Of a stretch of DNA of 6,402 nucleotides, positions 1 through 5,443 are shown piece after piece (position 1 is the first letter of the stretch; each line of letters opens with the position of its first letter). The notes beneath the pieces are model-generated. The model had not been told where the DNA came from. It ran no database searches and was given only the letters and a program-made list of their open reading frames with translations. The position numbers and the translations under genes are program-made. This stretch comes from Sulfurimonas sp. (GTDB taxonomy: Bacteria > Campylobacterota > Campylobacteria > Campylobacterales > Sulfurimonadaceae): assembly GCA_027047745.1 (NCBI GenBank), contig JALTUB010000185.1, positions 1 through 6,402 on the forward strand, written 5' to 3'.

Positions 1-56
1 TGTGTTAATAGTTTATCTTTGTTGTTTAATAATTTATCTACTTCGGATGAACGCAT
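1..56 (-). CDS. Possible start of an unidentified gene running off the left edge
   Basis: An ATG at 56-54 opens a frame without stops to the window edge, 18 full codons reading MRSSEVDKLLNNKDKLLT, a hydrophilic helix-like start. An in-frame TAA at 65-63 means it cannot begin further upstream. There is no Shine-Dalgarno sequence; the -10 box at 67-62 ends five bases before the ATG, so if both are real the message would be leaderless. The family is not recognised and the stretch is too short to exclude chance. Confidence 0.35.
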   Translation of the reverse strand, partial: MRSSEVDKLLNNKDKLLT

Positions 57-61
57 TTGGG

Positions 62-72
62 ATTATATCATA
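62..72 (-). promoter_or_regulatory. Possible promoter, second copy of the pilin -10 sequence
   Basis: The minus strand reads TATGATATAAT, the same 11 bases as at 760-750 before the pilin. TATAAT is at 67-62 with TG at 70-69. Transcription would start near 55-56, heading out of the window's left edge. No -35 box is evident. A 10-base palindrome lies just upstream at 76-85. Confidence 0.45.
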
Positions 73-75
73 AGC

Positions 76-85
76 AGATTAATCT
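76..85. other. 10-base palindrome AGATTAATCT, possible operator
   Basis: AGATTAATCT is a perfect palindrome placed about 8 bases upstream of the -10 box at 67-62, between it and where a -35 box would be. That is a suitable position for a repressor site, but AT-rich palindromes of this length also occur by chance. Confidence 0.2.
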
Positions 86-96
86 AGGTTTTGAGG

Positions 97-124
97 GCAT
101 TCCCATTCGGAGAATGGGAACGAG
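97..124. repeat. REP-like palindromic element after the pilin gene
   Basis: A perfect 9-bp inverted repeat, TTCCCATTC (100-108) and GAATGGGAA (112-120), closes a 3-base loop (GGA on plus), flanked by GCAT on the left and CGAG on the right. From memory, this pattern (GCATTCCCACGC, a short loop, GCGTGGGAACGAG) is a very common scattered palindrome in many bacterial genomes; here two stem base pairs near the loop have changed on both sides, so pairing is kept. Such elements are often linked to REP-associated (RAYT/Y1) transposases. No transposase is in the window. Lying just after the pilin stop, it could also protect the 3' end of the pilin mRNA. Confidence 0.6.
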
Positions 125-128
125 AGAT

Positions 129-716
129 TTATATTTTTAGATATACTGCAACTTTGTTGGTTGCTGTTGCAGAAGCATCTGGCCATCCTTCAGCATTAGT
201 GATAGTAGTATCACTAGCACGAAAGTCACCCGTTTGTGGAGTCATTGCACCATCTGCCATGTTATCAAACGCAATAGCTACATCTGTAGGTAAATTAGTC
301 ATAGATATTGCATTTCCACCATCTTGTGGTGATAGCGTAGCAGCTACTGTTGCTCTTGTATATTTTCCTTTAATTAAATAGGATCCACCATTATTTAAAC
401 CTTCTGGTACACTTAATCCTACTTTTTTAAGTACAGCTTGCACAGCTGTAGTATTTGAAAGATTAACATTATCCATAAGACCATCCTCAGTGTCTTGAGT
501 ACCACCATTTGCTTTACCATCACCTAAAACACTACCTGTTCTATCTTGATATTGATTTGCTACTACTGCCCACTCTTTTAGCCAAGTATTGTAAATCTTT
601 TTCTGATCAGCACTGTTAATCAAGTCCTTCCCTTTCATAACAGCTCCGATAATCAAACCGATGATTATCAATACTATTGACAACTCTATAAGTGTAAATC
701 CACTTCTCTTTTTCAT
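129..716 (-). CDS. Type IV prepilin, probable major pilus subunit
   Basis: This 195-residue prepilin has a six-residue leader MKKRSG, then FTLIELSIVLIIIGLIIGAV, with Glu at mature position 5; mature length would be 189. After the hydrophobic helix comes KGKDLINSADQKKIYNTWLKEW, then a loop YQDRTGSVLGDGKANGG rich in Asp, Gly and Asn (56-82). The C-terminal part has a second Asp/Gly-rich segment (LPTDVAIAFDNMADG, 142-156) resembling the loop seen in many small pilins. There is no cysteine, so the disulfide-bonded D-region of classical type IVa pilins is absent; bound metal such as calcium might stabilise the loops instead (inference). It has its own promoter and the best ribosome binding site in the window, fitting a product needed in large amounts. 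It could instead be one of several minor pilins, since the mshA equivalent might lie elsewhere. A palindromic element begins eight bases after the coding part ends. Confidence 0.88.
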   Translation of the reverse strand: MKKRSGFTLIELSIVLIIIGLIIGAVMKGKDLINSADQKKIYNTWLKEWAVVANQYQDRTGSVLGDGKANGGTQDTEDGLMDNVNLSNTTAVQAVLKKVGLSVPEGLNNGGSYLIKGKYTRATVAATLSPQDGGNAISMTNLPTDVAIAFDNMADGAMTPQTGDFRASDTTITNAEGWPDASATATNKVAVYLKI

Positions 717-720
717 TTTA

Positions 721-727
721 ACTCCTT
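721..727 (-). promoter_or_regulatory. Strong ribosome binding site of the pilin gene
   Basis: The minus strand reads AAGGAGT followed by TTAAA-like spacing to ATG (AAGGAG ends five to six bases before the start). It is closer to the anti-Shine-Dalgarno sequence than those of the other genes here and supports ATG at 716-714 as the start. Confidence 0.75.
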
Positions 728-749
728 TTAGGTTTTTTATATTGCTGTT

Positions 750-758
750 ATTATATCA
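750..758 (-). promoter_or_regulatory. Extended -10 promoter of the pilin gene
   Basis: In the 86-base gap before the pilin, the minus strand reads TGATATAAT: a perfect TATAAT (755-750) preceded by TGn, the extended -10 form favoured by the housekeeping sigma factor of Campylobacterota. There is no good -35 box 16-18 bases upstream, which is normal for that group. Transcription would start near 743, leaving a leader of about 26 bases that includes the ribosome binding site. This would let the pilin be made independently of the upstream machinery genes. Confidence 0.6.
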
Positions 759-787
759 TACATTTACTAATATGGTTTAACGATATA

Positions 788-816
788 CACAAATAAGACA
801 TTTTATTTCATTTGTG
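788..816. other. Weak inverted repeat at the end of the platform gene
   Basis: CACAAAT (788-794) and ATTTGTG (810-816) are perfect 7-base inverted copies separated by 15 bases, spanning the stop codon of the platform gene. The stem is AT-rich, the loop is long and no T run follows on the minus strand, so it is at best a weak stop or processing site; read-through into the pilin gene looks possible. Confidence 0.25.
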
Positions 817-2011
817 AAATTAAGTCATATAGAGGACCCATTAGTCCTGCTATGACTAATGCCATGAAGCCACCGACAAAGATTAGTACGATAGGCTCTA
901 TCACTTTTCCAATATTTTCAGCAAAGTAATCGACTCTTTCATAATAATGCTCGGCAATCATATCTAACTGAGAGTCTAAACTTCCCGAAGACTCTCCCAC
1001 TCCTATCATCCTTATCGTAAAAGGGCTAAAAACTCCTGTTTTTGAAAAGGATGAAGAGATTTGTGAGCCTTTGCTTACTTCCTCTGTTGAGTTTTTTAGT
1101 GCCTCTTTGAAAATCTCATTTTCTAAGTTATCTGTTAGTGACCCAAGTGCGTTGAAGATAGGAACTCCAGAAACAAGAGCAAGACGAAGGTACTCTGAGA
1201 TAAATGCGATATTGAAACCTGAAACTATCTGCTTTATAACTGGGATTTTTAGAACCATTTTATCTGTAAAATATCTTACTTTTTGATACTTTTTATGTGC
1301 AACTATAAAAAGTATGACACTAGATACCAAAGCAATCAACATATATGCCCAATATGCTGAGAGAAAATCTGATACAGCGATGATACCAAGTGTCAAAGGA
1401 GGAAGTTTCAAATCCATATCTTTAAAAAGACCCATCATTTGAGGCAGTACATAAATCATCCATACAAACATAGCACCCAAAACTGCTACAAAAGCAAAAG
1501 AAGGGTAGATAAGCGCACTTTTTGCTTTTTTCTTTAAAGATATAGTTCTTTTTAAAAACTCGGCAGCTCTTTTGAGTGTTGTTTCAAGTTGCCCTGTCTC
1601 TTCTCCAATCTTGATAAGATTTAAGATGATAGGACCTATGGCATTTTTATACTTTTCAAAAGCATTTGATAAGGACTGTCCATTGTAAATATCTTCATCG
1701 ATAGAGAGAAGCATACTTCTAAAGCGTTTGTTATCACTCTCTTTTGCCAAATCTTGCAAACCTTCATTTAAAGGCAGACCTGACTTGATAATCAGATGAA
1801 GACTCTCCATAAGCTCAACTACTTCACCAGCAGATACTTTGATGGAGGTATTTGGGATGATTGCAGATATGAGAGTAGGTAAAGGGATGATTTTTAAGGG
1901 AATTGCACCATCTTGTGAAAACTTTTTAAAAAGTGAATCATAACTTTGTGACTCTATAAAGTCAAAGCCTGTTTTTCCCTCTGCTGAAAGAAACTTTACA
2001 AAAAAATGCAT
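803..2011 (-). CDS. mshG: Inner-membrane platform protein, MshG/PilC/GspF family
   Basis: This 402-residue membrane protein is the platform on which the assembly ATPase acts to move pilins from the membrane into the fibre. It has the two repeated T2SSF cytoplasmic domains of the family. The first spans about 62-165, with VVELMESLHLIIKSGLPL and the IGEETGQLE motif at 135-143. The second spans about 265-370, with ISEYLRLALVSGVPI and the matching VGESSGSLD motif at 338-346. Three hydrophobic segments, about 167-189, 219-238 and 371-396, match the usual three transmembrane helices, and the C-terminal end MGPLYDLISQMK resembles the family's usual end. Length is normal. The ATG overlaps the ATPase stop by one base, so the two proteins are probably made in fixed proportion. 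An AGGA about ten bases upstream, inside the ATPase gene, may help initiation. Confidence 0.95.
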   Translation of the reverse strand: MHFFVKFLSAEGKTGFDFIESQSYDSLFKKFSQDGAIPLKIIPLPTLISAIIPNTSIKVSAGEVVELMESLHLIIKSGLPLNEGLQDLAKESDNKRFRSMLLSIDEDIYNGQSLSNAFEKYKNAIGPIILNLIKIGEETGQLETTLKRAAEFLKRTISLKKKAKSALIYPSFAFVAVLGAMFVWMIYVLPQMMGLFKDMDLKLPPLTLGIIAVSDFLSAYWAYMLIALVSSVILFIVAHKKYQKVRYFTDKMVLKIPVIKQIVSGFNIAFISEYLRLALVSGVPIFNALGSLTDNLENEIFKEALKNSTEEVSKGSQISSSFSKTGVFSPFTIRMIGVGESSGSLDSQLDMIAEHYYERVDYFAENIGKVIEPIVLIFVGGFMALVIAGLMGPLYDLISQMK

Positions 2012-3666
2012 CAGTCGATAATCCTATCTATCTCTGAAAAAGAGGTGATACCTTTAAGTACCTTTATGTAACCATCCTCTTTCATGGTAAGCATACCTTT
2101 TTCTTTTGCAACTTTAAGAAGTTCTAAAGTGCTTACTCCTTTTGTGATAAGAGACTCTATCTCTTTATCTACATCTAGTATCTCTATGATTGTCTCGCGT
2201 CCATTGTAACCAGTATTTTTACAATGCTCACACCCTACTGGTTCATATATCTTATAGTCTGGTTTTATCTTGATAATATCTTCGCTAACTCCTATCTTAA
2301 GTAGCTCTTCTTTCTCTACTTCAATCTCTTTTTTACAAAAATTGCAAAGTTTTCTTATAAGTCTTTGAGCTATAACACCAAGCAGACCTGAACCAATAAG
2401 ATAAGGAGGAATATCCAAATCCACAAGTCTTGGAATAGTACCGATAGCATCATTTGTGTGCAGGGTTGATAAAACCAAGTGACCAGTTATAGAAGCTCTT
2501 ACTGCAAGTTCTGCCGTTTGAGGGTCACGAATCTCACCGACAAGCATAACATCTGGATCTTGTCTCATAAAAGCACGGATAGCAGCATCAAAGGTATAAC
2601 CTGCTTTTTCATGAAGCTGTGTCTGTTTTATAAAAGTAAATTTATACTCTATAGGGTCTTCGATGGTTAGAACATTTTTTTCTAAAGAGTTTATTTTTCT
2701 CAAAGCTGAGTAAAGTGTAGTTGTTTTACCACTTCCTGTTGGTCCGACTATAAGAACTATCCCATAAGGTTTTGAAAAGTATTGTTCAACTTTTTTACTA
2801 TTTTCTTCTCTCATTCCAAGAGCGTTAAGACTAAAAAGAGAAGTTCCTTTTCCCAAGAGTCTCATAACTATATTTTCGCCTTGGTTTGTAGGTAGAGTTG
2901 AAACCCTTAAATCAAACTCTTCATTTAAAAAAGTATAGTTAAACGAGCCATCTTGTGGTTTTCTTTGTTCTGAAATATCCAAGTCACATGTGATTTTTAT
3001 ACGAGCTACTATCTGAGAGTGAAGTTGTTTAGGAAGTGAAAAATAGTGTTTTAAAACACCATCAATACGATAAAAGATGTGGATAGCAGAACTTTCAGGT
3101 GAGATATGTATATCTGTAGCTCTATCTTTGATAGCATTGTTAAGTATCAGGTTTACCATATTTGGTATATTTATCTCTTTGTTTTCCAATGTCTGTTTTA
3201 TCAGTTCAAAGATTTCTGCTTCGATAGGGTTTTTCATCTGATAATAATATATCTCACTATATCTTGCTATAGCACTCTCATCTGTAACAACAAGTTTGAT
3301 ATTTTTTCTTGATATTCTTTTGAGATAATCAACACCCATGATGTCATTTACATCTTTCATGGCGACTGTTAGCACACTCTCATCAACTTTTAAAGGCAAA
3401 ATATTTTGTTTTTTTGCTACTTCATGTGGAACTAACTTTAGTGCTTCAAGTGTTGGAACTGTAGTCGAGAGATCAACATACTCAAGTCCGTTTTGCATAG
3501 CAATAGCTTCTGCAATCTCACTTGATGTAACAAAATCCAAATCTTGAAGGATTTCTCCAAAAAACATTGGATTTGCTTTTTGAACATTTAGTGCTACTTT
3601 TATCTGTTCTTGTGTTATAAACCCAGCATCTTCTAAAAGTTTTCCTATTGGTTTATTTTGTGGCAT
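2011..3666 (-). CDS. mshE: Type IV pilus assembly ATPase, MshE/PilB/GspE family
   Basis: This is the cytoplasmic hexameric ATPase that powers pilus extension (551 residues, normal length). The N-terminal MshEN-like region (about 5-140) has two helical repeats ending in Gln29 and Gln58. In the MshEN family this region can bind cyclic di-GMP, but the arginine that usually opens each repeat is replaced here (Pro6, Phe35). The ATPase part shows RATDIHISP (182-190), YRIDG (199-203), the Walker A motif GPTGSGKTT (308-316), the Asp box TIEDPIEY (334-341), the Walker B region RQDPDVMLVGEIRD (368-381) and the His box TGHLVLSTLHTNDA (394-407). A zinc-binding tetracysteine follows (C441, C444, C479, C482), typical of extension ATPases (PilB, GspE, MshE) and absent from the retraction ATPase PilT. 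A GAGGA ribosome binding site lies six bases before ATG. The stop overlaps the platform gene start (TGATG). The mshE symbol rests on the neighbouring MshL-type secretin. Confidence 0.95.
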   Translation of the reverse strand: MPQNKPIGKLLEDAGFITQEQIKVALNVQKANPMFFGEILQDLDFVTSSEIAEAIAMQNGLEYVDLSTTVPTLEALKLVPHEVAKKQNILPLKVDESVLTVAMKDVNDIMGVDYLKRISRKNIKLVVTDESAIARYSEIYYYQMKNPIEAEIFELIKQTLENKEINIPNMVNLILNNAIKDRATDIHISPESSAIHIFYRIDGVLKHYFSLPKQLHSQIVARIKITCDLDISEQRKPQDGSFNYTFLNEEFDLRVSTLPTNQGENIVMRLLGKGTSLFSLNALGMREENSKKVEQYFSKPYGIVLIVGPTGSGKTTTLYSALRKINSLEKNVLTIEDPIEYKFTFIKQTQLHEKAGYTFDAAIRAFMRQDPDVMLVGEIRDPQTAELAVRASITGHLVLSTLHTNDAIGTIPRLVDLDIPPYLIGSGLLGVIAQRLIRKLCNFCKKEIEVEKEELLKIGVSEDIIKIKPDYKIYEPVGCEHCKNTGYNGRETIIEILDVDKEIESLITKGVSTLELLKVAKEKGMLTMKEDGYIKVLKGITSFSEIDRIID

Positions 3667-3675
3667 TTAGTTTCC

Positions 3676-4491
3676 TCAATTAACTGTTATAGTGAATTTT
3701 TTTGATGTTGGTTTAGCACCTTGTGCAGTAACATTACAATCAACTTCTGTACTTGTATGGGCTATTGTATTTGAATTTGTAATGGTAAAATTGCTTGAGT
3801 CAGAAGTAAAACCATTAGCACCAGTAGAAGAAGAAAAGTTACAGGTTAGCACTGGTGAGGAATAATTTTTCCCATCTATGACTATCTTTACATTATAAGT
3901 TGTACCAGCATTTGCACTTGGGAGTGATGTATTTACAATACGAAGTTGATTGTCTTGACATCTTGCTTCTTGTTGCAGTTGTGGTAGAGTAACCCAGTCC
4001 ACAACATCATCATAGTTTTCGACTATATTTACAGGGGATGTACTATCATCAACTTTTTTCGCATAATCGTAAGTCTTTACCTGATTATTAATTTTTGCTG
4101 TTTGCATATTGTGATTTGCTCCTTCAGAAGCAACAACGAAAGCAATGTTATCTATAGTTTTTGTCGGTGTTTTTACTTTTAAAGTTGTAGTTTGGACAGC
4201 ACAAATATTAGTTGTTTCCAGTGCTGTATCATCTGCATAAAAAAGTTGATGTTGATTGTTTTTTACTCCAGAAAGATTAGCATCAAAAAAAGCTTGAGAG
4301 GGCAAGGTATTGCTATTTAAAATCGTATTTCCGATAACAGCCTGTTTTGCAACCTGAACATCATCATGAGCTCGTGAGATTTGGGCTCTTTCTCTCATGA
4401 TTTTTAAGACTTTAAAAGAGCCTCCTGTTAGCAAACCTATGATAACTAAAACTATAGATAACTCTATGAGTGTAAATCCTGATTTTTTCAT
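3676..4491 (-). CDS. Type IV pilin-like protein with C-terminal Ig-like domain
   Basis: This 271-residue protein has a class III (prepilin) signal: MKKSG, then FTLIELSIVLVIIGLL, with Glu at position 5 of the mature protein, so a prepilin peptidase should cut after Gly5. The hydrophobic helix continues as an amphipathic spine to about residue 60. The central part ends in the motif YDDVVDWVTLPQLQQEARC (160-178), which I recall from a group of pilin-like proteins that carry Ig repeats after it. From about 184 to the end is an Ig-like beta domain opening with LPSANAGTTYNVKIVIDGK, similar to the He_PIG type. Four cysteines (97, 178, 217, 252) could form one disulfide in the pilin body and one in the Ig domain. 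It is larger than a usual major pilin and sits beside the ATPase gene, so a minor pilin, tip protein or adhesin is likely. The start has AAAGGA six bases upstream, overlapping the previous stop; the gap to the next gene is 9 bases. Confidence 0.87.
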   Translation of the reverse strand: MKKSGFTLIELSIVLVIIGLLTGGSFKVLKIMRERAQISRAHDDVQVAKQAVIGNTILNSNTLPSQAFFDANLSGVKNNQHQLFYADDTALETTNICAVQTTTLKVKTPTKTIDNIAFVVASEGANHNMQTAKINNQVKTYDYAKKVDDSTSPVNIVENYDDVVDWVTLPQLQQEARCQDNQLRIVNTSLPSANAGTTYNVKIVIDGKNYSSPVLTCNFSSSTGANGFTSDSSNFTITNSNTIAHTSTEVDCNVTAQGAKPTSKKFTITVN

Positions 4492-4501
4492 GACAAATCC
4501 T

Positions 4502-5443
4502 TTATCTATGCAGTATGGACTCTAAAACTTTATGAAGTGGAGTGTTTTCTCTTGTTCTTTTGTAAACATTTCTATAAAGCTTCAAAGCAGCACTGTTTTT
4601 ACCTACGATGTCTAAATATCGTGCATAAGCATATATATTGTAAACATCATTTCTGTTTTTTTCATATGCCATTTTATAAAACTCAAAGGCTTTCTTTTTG
4701 TTGGCATTTTGTTCAAAGTAGTAACCTGCTAAAAGTGCAAGATGTCCACTTCTATCTAACATGATATACTCGCTCATATCACTATAAAAACTCTCTTGTG
4801 ATGTTTGAACTGCTCCATTTGCATAAGCATAAATCAACCTAGATGGATACAACTCTTTATCTATGATATTTTTTGCCTGTGGCCATGCTCCGTTTTTACC
4901 ATAGAGATAGCATAAGTTGTTTTTTATCTTTTCACTCTTTACACCTGATGAGATAAGCATTTCATAGTAAATCATAACTTTCTCATCATTTGCATTTTTA
5001 TGCGCTTTGTTTGCTTTGGCAATCATTTGAGATATAACATACTTAGAAAGTTTTGGTGTTTTTGTTTGTGTTTTTGTCTTTGTCTTTTTTTCTGTAGTAT
5101 CTGTTTTTTGCTTTATTTGTAGATAATCTTTACTTGCTTTTGTGATATAAGCTTTTTTATAGCCAGATTTTTTTATCTTTTTTAAATTTTTTAAAGCACT
5201 TCTGTAAGTTGAACTTTGTGAGTAATAAGCTACTCTTCCATTTTTAACTTTTACTAGATATAGTTTATCTCGTAATTTAGTTGGGATTTGATATAACATA
5301 GAATGTTTAGAGATGTTATTTCCTACAGAAAACAGTCTCACAGTATAAACCTTAGAAACTTTTGTTTTATTTGTAAATCCAACACTACTTGATGCTGCAA
5401 GGATTGAAGTAAAAAGTAAGACTCCTATGATAAAACGAAACAT
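4502..5443 (-). CDS. Secreted SPOR-like/TPR-like protein in the mshN position
   Basis: This 313-residue protein has an N-terminal hydrophobic signal (residues 2-17, ending ILAA), so it is probably periplasmic or, if uncleaved, anchored in the inner membrane. Residues 31-104 resemble a SPOR domain: a YTVRLFSV opening strand, a central LYLVKVKNGRVAYY hairpin, a helix with YRSALKNLKKIKK, and a final YKKAYITK strand. SPOR domains commonly bind denuded peptidoglycan glycan strands. A Lys/Thr-rich linker follows (about 110-130). The rest (136-313) is helical with TPR-like spacing, clearest in KKAFEFYKMAYEKNRND and SAALKLYRNVYKRT. Its place between the secretin and the assembly ATPase is that of MshN, a TPR protein of the Vibrio MSHA operon, but the SPOR-like half is not part of MshN as I know it. 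A role tying the secretin to the cell wall is inference. The start overlaps the mshL stop by one base. Confidence 0.8.
   Translation of the reverse strand: MFRFIIGVLLFTSILAASSSVGFTNKTKVSKVYTVRLFSVGNNISKHSMLYQIPTKLRDKLYLVKVKNGRVAYYSQSSTYRSALKNLKKIKKSGYKKAYITKASKDYLQIKQKTDTTEKKTKTKTQTKTPKLSKYVISQMIAKANKAHKNANDEKVMIYYEMLISSGVKSEKIKNNLCYLYGKNGAWPQAKNIIDKELYPSRLIYAYANGAVQTSQESFYSDMSEYIMLDRSGHLALLAGYYFEQNANKKKAFEFYKMAYEKNRNDVYNIYAYARYLDIVGKNSAALKLYRNVYKRTRENTPLHKVLESILHR
5057..5089 (-). repeat. Short Lys-Thr coding repeat in the SPOR/TPR protein
   Basis: On the minus strand, alternating AAR and ACA codons encode KTKTKTQTKT (about residues 119-129), in near-tandem six-base units. It is the flexible linker between the SPOR-like and TPR-like halves. 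Change in unit number would lengthen or shorten the linker without breaking the frame. Confidence 0.6.

Noticed and set aside
97..124. Hairpin as a rho-independent terminator of the pilin
   Set aside because: The stem is good, but on the minus strand it is followed by a mixed sequence (TGCCCTCAAAACC) with no T run; a protective or REP role fits better.
97..124. CRISPR repeat
   Set aside because: Only one copy is present, with no regularly spaced repeats and no cas genes.
91..381. Plus-strand open frame of 96 codons
   Set aside because: It lies mostly opposite the pilin gene, begins next to the palindromic element, lacks a ribosome binding site, and its sequence is what the element and the antisense of a pilin would give.
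2011..3666. Retraction ATPase PilT
   Set aside because: The protein has the long N-terminal region and the zinc-binding tetracysteine of extension ATPases, both missing in PilT.
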